Assembly: GCA_938023085.1 (NCBI GenBank)
Contig: CALHDP010000171.1
Location: forward strand, 1-50,353
Direction: 5' to 3'
Source: an uncultured Collinsella sp.
GTDB taxonomy: Bacteria; Actinomycetota; Coriobacteriia; Coriobacteriales; Coriobacteriaceae
Length of the DNA: 50,353 nt
Below are positions 42,718 to 50,353 of this stretch, in pieces; within the stretch, counting starts at the first letter, position 1, and every line of letters starts with the position of its first letter. The translations under genes and the position numbers were made by a program. The notes beneath the pieces were generated by a model. That model was not told where the DNA came from. It saw nothing but the letters and a program-made list of their open reading frames with translations, and made no database searches.

Positions 42718-44442
42718 ATGTCGCAAAACGATCGAACTCAACTGATTCCCGATCCGCAGCAGCCGAGCAGGCACACCGGCGGCGTTCAGTCGCCGCGTCC
42801 TATCGCGCCGAGCCACGGTCAGCAGCGTGGTGCGACAAACGCTTCCCAACGCCCGAACCAGCAGCGTCAACAACGTCAGCAACGCCAGGCAAACGGCAAC
42901 GCGCCCAAGCTGCCCCCCACGCACGCTCGAGGCGATCGCGGCCCCGCGCGCAAGTCCGCCGGCAACAATAAGTCGGGCAAAAAGACGACGCTCTTTGTCG
43001 TCTTGGGTCTAATCGTCATTGTCTATATCGTAGGCGTCGTAGCGTTTTCGCAGGTAGCCTACCCCAACACCACCATCGCCGGCGTCGACGTCTCGTTCTC
43101 CAACGCTTCGTCTGCCGCCACCAAGGTCAACTCGGCATGGAAGCACTATAAGCTCACCGTGACAGGAGATGACTTTAGCTGGACCTATCAGCCCGAGTCC
43201 GATGAACCCATCGTCGATGGCGAAGCTGCAGCAAAAGAGATCATCAGCCACAACGAAGCCTTTGTATGGCCGGTCCGCCTTGTGGAATCCTTAAGCGGCA
43301 AGACCAAAACAACCGCTACCACCAACGAAGTCGATCTTGATCAAGACGTCGACCTGTCCATGCTCTCCGATACCTTTGACCAAAAGAAGTTTGAGAAGGA
43401 TCTGGGCGCCGCCATCGACGAGTTTAACGAAGGACGTTCGGGCACGTTCGAGGCCAATAGCTCCTATGACGAGCAGGCCGGCAAGTTTACCGTCGAGAAG
43501 GCGCGCTCCAACGAAAAACTCAACCGCGAGCATGTCATTAAGTATGCCGAGCTCGAGCTTGCCTCGCTGGCCGAGACCGTAGATCTTTCTAAGCTCGGCA
43601 ACGATGCCTATGAGCCGCTCAATGGAACGCTGACCGATGATCAGATTCAGGCTGCATGTGATGCCGCCAACAACTTCCTGGGCGTCAACGTGACCCTTAA
43701 GCTCAACGGCGAGGATGCCGGAAAGGTTGATGGCAGCTCCGTGTTGCAGTGGATCAGCTTTGCCGATCCGGCCAACCCCACGCTCGATACGTCGCAGATC
43801 AGTAGCTGGGCAGCCGAGCTCGCCAACGGCTTTAATACCGTGGGCTCCACTCGCTGGTGGACGCGCGCCGATGGCAAGCAGTGCGCCGTCGAAGGCGGTG
43901 ACTTTGGTTGGTCCATCGACAGCAGCTCGCTCGCCAAGCAGGTCGAAGACGCTATTAACAACAAGCAGACCGGCGAGATCGAGATCAAGTACTCCCAGAA
44001 GGCCGACACCTTTACCGCAAAGGGAGAGCCCGACTGGAAGGCATACATCGACGTCGACCTGTCCGAGCAGCACGCGCGCTACTATGACGAGAACGGTAAT
44101 ATCGTCTGGGAGGCCAACTTTATTTCCGGCAAACCGGGCGAAGACGCCACCCCCGAGGGCGTGTGGCAGATCAACAGCAACGACGGCGGCAGCACCCTGA
44201 TCGGAGCCAAGGACCCCGAGACCGGTAAGCCCAAATACGAGAGTCCGGTGAGCTACTGGATGCCGTTTGAGGGCAACATGATCGGCTTCCACGATGCCAC
44301 CTGGCAAAACGACAAGAGCTTCGATAACGCCGAGTCGTACAAATGGTGCGGCAGCCACGGTTGCATCAACCTGCGACTGGCCGACGCCAAGGCACTTCAC
44401 GACTGCATCAAAGTCGGCCTGTGCGTGGTTGTCCACTCGTAG
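42718..44442 (+). CDS. L,D-transpeptidase (YkuD) with membrane anchor
   Basis: A 574-residue cell-wall cross-linking enzyme. A Gln/Asn/Arg-rich cytoplasmic N-terminus of about 85 residues is followed by one membrane helix ('TTLFVVLGLIVIVYIVGVVAF'). Two copies of the repeat domain common before YkuD (about 110-390) come next, then the catalytic domain ('IDVDLSEQHARYYDENGNIVWEA' to the end). The catalytic cysteine is in 'KWCGSHGCINLRLADA' (the SHGC.N.R motif), with 'MIGFHD' before it. It makes 3-3 peptide cross-links or anchors proteins outside the membrane. ATG 42718 has AAGGA ten bases upstream; an ATG three codons earlier sits too close to that site. Confidence 0.9.
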   Translation: MSQNDRTQLIPDPQQPSRHTGGVQSPRPIAPSHGQQRGATNASQRPNQQRQQRQQRQANGNAPKLPPTHARGDRGPARKSAGNNKSGKKTTLFVVLGLIVIVYIVGVVAFSQVAYPNTTIAGVDVSFSNASSAATKVNSAWKHYKLTVTGDDFSWTYQPESDEPIVDGEAAAKEIISHNEAFVWPVRLVESLSGKTKTTATTNEVDLDQDVDLSMLSDTFDQKKFEKDLGAAIDEFNEGRSGTFEANSSYDEQAGKFTVEKARSNEKLNREHVIKYAELELASLAETVDLSKLGNDAYEPLNGTLTDDQIQAACDAANNFLGVNVTLKLNGEDAGKVDGSSVLQWISFADPANPTLDTSQISSWAAELANGFNTVGSTRWWTRADGKQCAVEGGDFGWSIDSSSLAKQVEDAINNKQTGEIEIKYSQKADTFTAKGEPDWKAYIDVDLSEQHARYYDENGNIVWEANFISGKPGEDATPEGVWQINSNDGGSTLIGAKDPETGKPKYESPVSYWMPFEGNMIGFHDATWQNDKSFDNAESYKWCGSHGCINLRLADAKALHDCIKVGLCVVVHS

Positions 44443-44511
44443 TGCAACGCGCGCATTCCTACAACGTGGAACTGCTGCGACCAATCTAACAGTTCCGAAA
44501 GAAACCGTCCC

Positions 44512-44539
44512 ATGCGCCCACCCCAACCGGTGGGCGCAT
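44512..44539 (+). terminator. Hairpin after the L,D-transpeptidase gene
   Basis: A perfect 11-bp stem (44512-44522 and 44529-44539) with a 6-base loop, followed by ATACTT. The poor T-tract makes it a weak terminator or a leader hairpin of the export operon that starts 35 bases on. Confidence 0.55.
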
Positions 44540-44574
44540 ATACTTATCAAGGTACTTTCTATAAAGGAGACGCT

Positions 44575-46008
44575 ATGCCGAATGTCCCCACGACCACCCC
44601 GGGCCCGGATGATACCGAGCACACGCCCGAAGATGTCACCGAAACGATTCCTCTGGTTACAAACGTACATGCCGATAAGCAGAGCGGACGCGCGAACGAT
44701 GCGGCCGAGATTTCCGATGAAGAGGCATATGCCAAGCTCAAAGCAAAACGTGCCGAACGTCGACGCAAAAAGCTGATTCGACGCGGCATTGCCGTCGGTG
44801 TCGTAGGTGCCATCGCGCTCATTGCCATTGTCGCAACCCTGGTTATCAATGCGCAGCCTCAGGGCGCTAGCGGGCCTGTGACCGACATGGTGACCGAGGG
44901 CACGTTTACCACAACGGTCGAGGCTAAAGGCCAGCTCAAACCCATTTCGTCCTCAGTGGTCTCCCCTTCTGTCGACGGTACGGTCGATTCGATCAACGTG
45001 CAGGCGGGCCAATCCGTCAACGAGGGCGACGTGCTTATGACCATTAAAAACGACGAGCTCGATCGCAACGTTGCCGAGGCGCAACGTGCAGTTGCAGCCG
45101 CTCAGGAAGACCTCGCCAACGCGCAGAAAGCCGCAGCTGCCGCGCAGGCCACCCCAACGACGGACGTCGATGGAGCTTCCGCAGCGGCTGGCGTCTCCGA
45201 CGCATCAGCGGACACGAACGCCGTATCGGCCGCGCAGCGCAGCCTCGCTTCGGCCCAGGCAAACCTTGATCAGGCGAACGCCAAGGCCGCCAGCCGTACG
45301 GTCACGGCCCCGAGCTCGGGCAGCATCGTGGAGCTCAATGCCAAAGTGGGCGCCACGGTTACAGGCGGCATGATCATGGGCGAAAGCGACACGAGCGGCG
45401 GCAAGCAATGCATGCAGATTGCCGATCTGTCTAAGATGAAGGTGACCGTGCAGGTGGGCGAAAAAGATATCGCCAAGATCGCCGTGGGCCAGAGCGCCAA
45501 CGTGACGTACCCCGCGTTTCCCGACATCGTGAGCCAGGGCACGGTCACGGCCATCGCCTCGGTGGCAAACTCCGATTCCAACTATAGTGGCGGCAGCGTA
45601 ACGTTCAATGTCGACATTTTGATTGAAGCGCCCGACAGCCGCCTGAAGCCCGGCATGACCGCCGAGGTCTCGGTAGTGACCGAGCAACTCGACGACGTGG
45701 TCATGGTACCGACGATGGCACTTATGACCGAAGACGGAGAGCACTATTACGTCAACGTGGCGACCGACGATAAGGGCAAGGAAACGCGCCGGGTGAAGGT
45801 GACCGTCGTGACGCAAAACGACAACGAGGCCGTGGTGGGCAAAACGCAGGTCAAGCGTGACGACCAGGGCAACGAAATCAACGCGGGCGTGCCCACAACC
45901 AAGCTGCGCGATGGCGACACCCTCGTCATGGACACCGGAGCGGACGCAACGGCTGACGGCGGCTACAGCGCGGATTCGGGCAGTATGACTGCCGATGAGG
46001 ACATGTAA
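44575..46008 (+). CDS. MacA/HlyD-like export adaptor
   Basis: A 477-residue membrane-fusion-type adaptor. A polar, charged N-terminus of about 70 residues is followed by one membrane helix ('RGIAVGVVGAIALIAIVATLVI'). Next come a lipoyl half-domain ('VVSPSVDGTVDSINVQAGQSVNEGDVLMTI') and an Ala-rich coiled-coil hairpin (about 165-245). The second lipoyl half ('VTAPSSGSIVELNAKVGATV') leads into a beta-barrel and membrane-proximal domain. It ends in a Gly/Ser/Asp-rich segment. It pairs with the ABC genes directly downstream (stop and start overlap as TAATG). ATG 44575 has AAAGGAG at good spacing. The substrate is unknown. Confidence 0.9.
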   Translation: MPNVPTTTPGPDDTEHTPEDVTETIPLVTNVHADKQSGRANDAAEISDEEAYAKLKAKRAERRRKKLIRRGIAVGVVGAIALIAIVATLVINAQPQGASGPVTDMVTEGTFTTTVEAKGQLKPISSSVVSPSVDGTVDSINVQAGQSVNEGDVLMTIKNDELDRNVAEAQRAVAAAQEDLANAQKAAAAAQATPTTDVDGASAAAGVSDASADTNAVSAAQRSLASAQANLDQANAKAASRTVTAPSSGSIVELNAKVGATVTGGMIMGESDTSGGKQCMQIADLSKMKVTVQVGEKDIAKIAVGQSANVTYPAFPDIVSQGTVTAIASVANSDSNYSGGSVTFNVDILIEAPDSRLKPGMTAEVSVVTEQLDDVVMVPTMALMTEDGEHYYVNVATDDKGKETRRVKVTVVTQNDNEAVVGKTQVKRDDQGNEINAGVPTTKLRDGDTLVMDTGADATADGGYSADSGSMTADEDM

Positions 46009-46781
46009 TGCGTCCCGTTATCGACATCCGCAACGTGCACCGCATCTTTGAGAGCGAGGCAGGTTGCGCCCACATCCTGCACAACGTGAGCCTGGCGGTA
46101 AATCCCGGTGAGTTCGTGGCCATTACCGGCCCCTCGGGCTCGGGCAAGTCGACGCTCATGAACATCCTAGGCTGCCTGGATAAGCCGACAGCGGGCGACT
46201 ACTACCTGCAAGGGCTCAACGTGGCCGAGCTCGATGATGACGAGCTCACCGAAGTTCGCGCCCTGAGCATTGGCTTTGTCTTTCAGAGCTTCAACCTGCT
46301 GCCGCGCCTGTCGGTTATCGAAAACGTCATGCTGCCGCTGGCCTACACCAATGTGCCCCGTAGCCAGCGCGAAATGCGCGCCGTGCACGCGCTGCAGGCC
46401 GTCACGCTGCCCGTCGACCACTGGGACCACCGCATATCCGAGCTCTCGGGCGGCCAGATGCAGCGCGTCGCCATCGCGCGCGCCCTCGTCAATGACCCGC
46501 CCATAATTCTTGCCGACGAGCCGACGGGGAACCTGGACTCCGCGACTGGAGCGCTTGTGATGGAGACCTTCCATAAGCTCCAGAAGCGCGGTAAAACCAT
46601 CGTTCTTATCACACACGACCCCGGCATCGCCGCCGAGGCCGACCGTGCCGTGACCATCCGCGACGGTCGCATTCACGACGGCGCGTATATTCCACATGCA
46701 CCGCGGACCCTGCGCAGCGCCGTAGATAGCCTGCCCATGATTTCCGCCTCCGCCAACCCGCCGAAAGGAGTGGTGGCATGA
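46008..46781 (+). CDS. MacB/LolD-type ABC transporter ATPase
   Basis: A 257-residue ATP-binding subunit. Walker A is GPSGSGKS, the Q-loop is 'VFQSFNLLPRLSVIENVMLP' (typical of the MacB/LolD/FtsE class), the signature is LSGGQMQRVAIARAL, Walker B is IILADEPTGNLD, and the switch His is in LITHDP. A 35-residue C-terminal extension follows the core. It overlaps both neighbours (TAATG and ATGA), so adaptor, ATPase and permease are one translational unit that exports a peptide, drug or lipid-like compound. Confidence 0.94.
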   Translation: MRPVIDIRNVHRIFESEAGCAHILHNVSLAVNPGEFVAITGPSGSGKSTLMNILGCLDKPTAGDYYLQGLNVAELDDDELTEVRALSIGFVFQSFNLLPRLSVIENVMLPLAYTNVPRSQREMRAVHALQAVTLPVDHWDHRISELSGGQMQRVAIARALVNDPPIILADEPTGNLDSATGALVMETFHKLQKRGKTIVLITHDPGIAAEADRAVTIRDGRIHDGAYIPHAPRTLRSAVDSLPMISASANPPKGVVA

Positions 46782-47992
46782 GTGCCCGCGATCTCATCCA
46801 GGAAGCCCTTCATTCGCTCGAGGCCAACAAGGGGCGCAGCCTGCTCACCATCCTGGGCATCGTCATCGGCATCGCCTCGGTTATCGCCATGACTTCGCTC
46901 ATCGGCGGCATCCAAAACAGCCTGGTCAACAGTCTGGGCCTCAATGCGGCACGCATGGTGCAGATTTATTCGTCGCAGGAGCTCACCGAGTCGGACGTCG
47001 AAAAGCTCCGCAAGATGGTGCCGCAAATTGAGCAGATCGGCATCGTGGACAGTGCATATACCGAGTACAAGGCCGGTGACAAAAGCTATACCGTTATGGC
47101 ACAAGGTGTCGATCGCGACATGCTCGACGCGGTAGGCGCCAGCAAGCTCCTCGCGGGGCGCACCTATACCGACGCCGAAACAAAGTCCGGCGCGCGCGTG
47201 GCGCTCATCAGCCGTGGCGGCGCCGATCAGCTGTACGGCAACGAACAGGACGCACTCGGCAAGACCATCAAAGTCTCGAACGGCGAGGTGCAGATCGTTG
47301 GCGTAATTGACGGCGGCAGCGACTCCATGGGCTCACTCACGCTGTATATGCCCCGCGAGACCATTGCCGGGCTGTTTGGCGACGAGAACCCCTCATTCCC
47401 CAGCGTGACGGCGCTCGCCGTCGAGGGCACGGACATAGACGAACTCTGCAAGACGATTGAGTCCAAAGTGCGCGCAATGAAGGGTATCTCGGAGGATGAC
47501 GAGTACGACAGCGTATCGGCGACTTCCATGAAAAGCGCCATCGATGCTCTCAACTCCTTTATGGGCGCGTTCTCGCTCATCATGGGCGCCGTCGCCAGTA
47601 TCTCGCTGCTCGTAGGCGGCATCGGCATCATGAACATGATGCTCACCAACGTGACCGAACGCATCCGCGAGATCGGCATTCGACGCGCGCTGGGTGCAAG
47701 TCGTCGGGATATTACAGCCCAGTTTTTAGCCGAGTCTTCGGCGCTGTGTATCACCGGCGGCATTTTGGGCGTGATGATCGGCTACCTGCTGGCCTGGGGT
47801 TTGGCGTTCTTTGCCGCGGGTTCTGGCGTTCTTGGCGAACTCGGCGCAACCGGTACCATTACGCCGAGCTTTTCAATCGCCACGGTGCTGCTGGCCTTTG
47901 CCGTCTCCGTCGGCATCGGCGTCATCTTCGGCTTCTACCCCGCCCGCCGAGCCGCAAAGCTCGACCCCGTCGAGTGTCTACGCTACCAGTAA
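46778..47992 (+). CDS. MacB-type ABC transporter permease
   Basis: A 404-residue FtsX-family permease with four membrane helices. Helix 1 is near the start ('LLTILGIVIGIASVIAMTSL'). A large external MacB-PCD domain follows (about residues 45-255). The last 150 residues hold helices 2-4 ('SLIMGAVASISLLVGGIGIMNMMLT', then 'REIGIRRALGASRRDI', a conserved cytoplasmic motif, and two more). It ends 'FYPARRAAKLDPVECLRYQ', the classic family C-terminus. The ATG overlaps the ATPase stop. Confidence 0.94.
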   Translation: MSARDLIQEALHSLEANKGRSLLTILGIVIGIASVIAMTSLIGGIQNSLVNSLGLNAARMVQIYSSQELTESDVEKLRKMVPQIEQIGIVDSAYTEYKAGDKSYTVMAQGVDRDMLDAVGASKLLAGRTYTDAETKSGARVALISRGGADQLYGNEQDALGKTIKVSNGEVQIVGVIDGGSDSMGSLTLYMPRETIAGLFGDENPSFPSVTALAVEGTDIDELCKTIESKVRAMKGISEDDEYDSVSATSMKSAIDALNSFMGAFSLIMGAVASISLLVGGIGIMNMMLTNVTERIREIGIRRALGASRRDITAQFLAESSALCITGGILGVMIGYLLAWGLAFFAAGSGVLGELGATGTITPSFSIATVLLAFAVSVGIGVIFGFYPARRAAKLDPVECLRYQ

Positions 47993-48001
47993 GCCACCAC
48001 C

Positions 48002-48076
48002 AATAAGTTGCGGTGAATTAGGGACTGAATATGCTATCTAACAGCAAAAACAGACACTATTTCACCGCAACTTATT
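48002..48076. repeat. Palindromic element, AGTTGCGGTGAAATA family, copy 2
   Basis: Arms of 20 bases (48002-48021 and 48057-48076) are complementary with one mismatch and contain AAGTTGCGGTGAA. The AT-rich centre of 35 bases differs from that of copy 1 at 31759-31825. It begins nine bases past the permease stop and abuts the transposase scrap. Confidence 0.88.
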
Positions 48077-48082
48077 GAAGGG

Positions 48083-48150
48083 CTACTTGCGCCAGTTCCG
48101 GGCGTCGTCCTCGAGCTTTTGGCGGATGACGGGCTTGTACGGCTCGAGCT
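48083..48150 (-). pseudogene. Probable IS21-type transposase (IstA) scrap
   Basis: On the minus strand, 48150-48083 reads SSKLEPYKPVIRQKLEDDARNWRK and then stops. This resembles the IstA block where a 'KLDPYKP.I...L..D...WRKQRHTA'-like segment follows the helix-turn-helix. The rest of the gene is missing, and the reading frame ends seven bases from the palindromic element. Recognition is from memory of the family motif and needs a search. Confidence 0.45.
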
Positions 48151-48203
48151 TACTCGAGGCGCTCCTCCTCGCGGGCGGGAGGGCGCGCAGGCGCGGCGAG
48201 CGC

Positions 48204-48977
48204 CTAGCGCGCGAACTCCCGTAAGAGCGCGTCTTCCACTTCCCGAAGCGAAAGGGCCCCGCCTCCCTCGGCGGGACGGGCGACCACGACACAGCGCGCT
48301 CCCGCGTCGCGCGCTGCGGCGAGCTTCTCGGCCGTGCCGCCTACGGTTCCCGAGTCCTTGGTCACAAGCCACTGGGCGCCTACCTGCCGAAGCATCGCCT
48401 CGTTGAGCTCGCGGGTGAAGGGCCCCTGCATGCCGATGACGTGCGACGGCGAAAACCCCGCGTCGATGCACTTCGTTATAGCACCGGGCAGCGGGAGCAC
48501 ACGCACAAAGAAGCGCTCCGCGAAATCGGCGACGCGCGTGTAGGGAGCAAGCTCCTTGCTCCCCGTCGTGAGAAGCGCGCGACCCGGGTTCCCGGAGAGA
48601 AAGCGCGCCGCGCAGGCGATCGACGCGACCGACACGACGCCTTTGGGCAGCGCCTCGGCCGGTCGCGCAAGGCGCAGGCATCGTGCACCCACGGCGAGCG
48701 AAGCGGCCCGGATGTTGCCGCTTGCGAGCGTAGCGAAGGGGTGCGTGGCGTCGACGACGATGCGCGCGCCGGAAAGCTCGCGCTCCATGTCGGCCTCGTC
48801 GAGCCTGCCCGCATGCACCTCGATGCCCGGAAGCTCGCCCAAAAGCTCGCCTCCGTACTCGGTTGCCGCGTAGGCACGGGCGGGGATGCCCGCCCCGCTC
48901 GCCCATTCGCACAGAAGGCGGCCCTCGGTGGTGCCGGCGAAGATGCGCAGGGCCGGCGCGGATGCGGGCGCCGTCAC
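48204..48977 (-). CDS. cobK: Precorrin-6A reductase
   Basis: A 257-residue NAD(P)H-dependent reductase of cobalamin ring synthesis (CobK/CbiJ). It starts 'ALRIFAGTTEGRLLCEWASG', the family's 'GGT.E.R.L' opening. 'IVVDATHPFA' (D.THPFA) and 'VIGMQGPF' (the family's 'M.GPF') follow, then 'QWLVTKDSGTVGG' (TK.SG..GG). GTG 48977 overlaps the cbiC stop as GTGA; the long extension upstream in the same frame is a shadow of cbiC. Very GC-rich, with Ala, Arg and Gly in abundance. Confidence 0.92.
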   Translation of the reverse strand: MTAPASAPALRIFAGTTEGRLLCEWASGAGIPARAYAATEYGGELLGELPGIEVHAGRLDEADMERELSGARIVVDATHPFATLASGNIRAASLAVGARCLRLARPAEALPKGVVSVASIACAARFLSGNPGRALLTTGSKELAPYTRVADFAERFFVRVLPLPGAITKCIDAGFSPSHVIGMQGPFTRELNEAMLRQVGAQWLVTKDSGTVGGTAEKLAAARDAGARCVVVARPAEGGGALSLREVEDALLREFAR

Positions 48978-49615
48978 TTCGGGCCGCCCGTGCGCGTGAT
49001 CTGGTAGAGCAGCGCGTTCATAATGGCGGCCGCCACCGTCGAGCCGCCCTTGCGACCCCTCGCGACGATGGCCGGCACGCGTCGCGCAAGTAGCTCCTCT
49101 TTCGCCTCGACAACGTTCACAAACCCGACCGGCACCCCAACGACGAGCGCGGGCGCGATCTTCCCCGCGTCCATGAGCTCGGCGAGGCGCAGAAGTGCTG
49201 TGGGAGCGTTGCCGACGGCCACGATGAGCGGACCCTCGATGCCGCAAGCTTTGTCCATGCTCGCAACGGCGCGAGTCGTGCCCGCGGCGCGCGCAGCCGC
49301 GGCGACATCAGGGTCGGCCATGTAGCACACGGCCTTGCAGCCGAGCTTCGCGAGCGCGGGCTTGCTTATGCCTGCGAGCGCCATGTTCGTGTCGGTGAGC
49401 ACCGTGGCCCCTGCGCGCAGTGCGTCGAGCGCACAGTGCGCGGCGTCATGGGTGAACACGAGGGAATCGGCGTACGAGAAGTCGGCAGTGGTGTGGATGA
49501 CGCGCTTCACGACGGGCTCTTCGAGCGGCGGGAACGTGCGGCCGCCAAGCTCTTCGGTGATGATCTCGAAGCTGCGCCGCTCGATGTCGCCGGGCGACAT
49601 CTCCTTGGAATCCAT
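48974..49615 (-). CDS. cbiC: Precorrin-8X methylmutase
   Basis: A 213-residue enzyme that moves a methyl group to form hydrogenobyrinate or cobyrinate. 'PGDIERRSFEIITEELG' and 'VVKRVIHTTADFSY' (catalytic His) open it. 'VLTDTNMALAGI', 'AVGNAPTALLRL' and 'VVGVPVGFVNVVEAKEEL' are signature blocks, and 'RGRKGGSTVAAAIMNALL' closes it. It begins directly after the cobO stop and overlaps cobK. Confidence 0.95.
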   Translation of the reverse strand: MDSKEMSPGDIERRSFEIITEELGGRTFPPLEEPVVKRVIHTTADFSYADSLVFTHDAAHCALDALRAGATVLTDTNMALAGISKPALAKLGCKAVCYMADPDVAAAARAAGTTRAVASMDKACGIEGPLIVAVGNAPTALLRLAELMDAGKIAPALVVGVPVGFVNVVEAKEELLARRVPAIVARGRKGGSTVAAAIMNALLYQITRTGGPK

Positions 49616-50131
49616 CTAGTACTCCACTCCTTCCCTTGCACATATCCCCTGAGCATAGGGGTGTTTCTCGCACCGCATCTCGGTTATGTAGTCGGCCTTC
49701 TCCACGATCTTGCGGGAAGGCGCGCGCCCGGTGAGCGCTACTTCGACGCCGCGCGCGGACATATCGAGCGCGCGGTCCACGAGCACCTCGTCGACAAGCC
49801 CCTTCGAAAGCGCGTCGAGCGCCTCGTCGAGCACGAGCAGCCCCTCCTGCGCGCCCTCGAGCTCGGCGAGCGCGGAAGCGAGGTTCCCATCGTGCAGCTC
49901 GCACGTCGCGGCAAGTTCTTCCGACGTCATCGACCAGGTAAACTTGTCCGACACCTTCCCCGCGAACACGGGCACGCCGAAATGCTCGGCGAGCAGGCGC
50001 GCCTCCCCGCTATCGCCGTCTTTCAGGAATTGCACGACGACGACGTGGCGGCCTGCGGCGAGCATGCGAAGGGCGAGGCCCATCGCCGCCGTGGTCTTGC
50101 CTTTGCCGTCGCCATGATACACGTGGATCAT
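49616..50131 (-). CDS. cobO: Cob(I)alamin adenosyltransferase (CobO/BtuR type)
   Basis: A 171-residue P-loop enzyme that adds the adenosyl group to the corrinoid cobalt. It starts MIHVYHGDGKGKTTAAMGLA, with the P-loop GDGKGKT. 'VVVVQFLKDG', 'LLVLDEALDAL' (Walker B) and 'VEVALTGRAPSRKIVEKADYITEM' (the TGR..P block) are as in CobA/CobO. It ends 'CEKHPYAQGICAREGVEY', the family's 'KHP...G...R.GIE' ending. It overlaps the cobyric acid synthase stop as ATGA. Confidence 0.95.
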   Translation of the reverse strand: MIHVYHGDGKGKTTAAMGLALRMLAAGRHVVVVQFLKDGDSGEARLLAEHFGVPVFAGKVSDKFTWSMTSEELAATCELHDGNLASALAELEGAQEGLLVLDEALDALSKGLVDEVLVDRALDMSARGVEVALTGRAPSRKIVEKADYITEMRCEKHPYAQGICAREGVEY

Positions 50132-50353
50132 ACGCCCTCCTCGATAATGCGGTAGACATACTCCATGTCGAGCGCCCCGCGCACGACGTCGGCCAGGCGG
50201 TCGAACTCGTGCGCACGGTGATCGGCCGCGGACGCTGCGCCCGCAGCACCCACGACGCTCTCGGGCAGGCCGCGCATGCGCGCGAGCGAGCGCGCGAGGG
50301 CGAGCGCCACCCCCGGTTCGTCGAACAGGCCGTGGAGATAGGTTCCGAACACG
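50128..50353 (-). CDS. cobQ: Cobyric acid synthase, C-terminal end (cut by window edge)
   Basis: The last 75 or so codons, running off the window. 'FGTYLHGLFDEPGVALALARSLA' is the end of the glutamine amidotransferase domain of CobQ; the His in GTYLHG is part of the catalytic triad. CobQ amidates four side chains of the corrin ring. Cobyrinate diamide synthases end in a similar way, so CbiA/CobB is a less likely alternative. The stop overlaps the cobO start. Confidence 0.82.
   Translation of the reverse strand, partial: VFGTYLHGLFDEPGVALALARSLARMRGLPESVVGAAGAASAADHRAHEFDRLADVVRGALDMEYVYRIIEEGV

Overview
The window is high-G+C DNA that most likely comes from an anaerobic gut actinobacterium of the class Coriobacteriia, probably Collinsella. 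This is inferred from gene content and codon style (a GlgC/GlgD-type glycogen operon, priA-def-fmt-rsmB, a LoaP-type antiterminator and many dispersed palindromes), not from a database search.

Layout. (1) 252-2042: an AT-rich KAP-like P-loop NTPase that looks foreign. (2) 2197-15474, minus strand: a complete Wzx/Wzy-type capsule or exopolysaccharide operon. In transcription order it holds a LoaP/NusG-like antiterminator, an initiating sugar-phosphate transferase, UDP-glucose dehydrogenase, a split Alg14/Alg13-like glycosyltransferase pair, a TupA-like ATP-grasp protein, GT4, a hexapeptide acetyltransferase with an internal G9 tract, GT2, a polymerase, a pyruvyl transferase, a flippase and an FrhB-like Fe-S protein. 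A decayed second ugd and a strong hairpin close it. (3) 16206-17733, minus: tRNA-Ala(GGC) with promoter and terminator, thiamine pyrophosphokinase and a HAD hydrolase. (4) 17756-31346, plus: glycogen and alpha-glucan genes glgB-glgP-glgC-glgD-glgA, then a GH13-GH77 fusion. TGGTAAAA half-sites lie upstream of both glgB and the fusion. GlgB and GlgA carry long Ala/Lys/Thr-rich, histone-H1-like C-terminal tails. (5) 31435-40648: housekeeping genes (FmdB-type zinc ribbon, rsmB, fmt, def, priA, gltX, metK). (6) 40961-47992, plus: fused L-serine dehydratase, an L,D-transpeptidase and a MacA/MacB-like export system. (7) 48204-50353, minus: very GC-rich cobalamin genes (cobK, cbiC, cobO, end of cobQ) next to a probable IS21 transposase scrap.

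How the genes fit together. The polysaccharide operon starts chains (sugar transferase), makes UDP-glucuronate (Ugd), probably adds it (Alg13/Alg14-like pair), extends and decorates the repeat unit (GT4, GT2, acetyl and pyruvyl groups), then flips and polymerises it. The glycogen operon makes ADP-glucose (GlgC/D), elongates (GlgA), branches (GlgB) and phosphorolyses (GlgP); the GH13-GH77 fusion handles maltodextrins.

Most unusual signals. First, a pair of about 120-130 nt long-hairpin elements (34369-34501 and 40817-40937) share a conserved core and have arms that differ by matching changes on both sides. Second, the cationic tails on two glycogen-building enzymes. Third, a homopolymeric G9 tract inside the polysaccharide acetyltransferase. 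Two other palindrome families and several leader hairpins are also recorded. Starts were moved from the longest reading frame where a ribosome binding site and gene overlaps favour it; all G+C and similarity statements are by eye.
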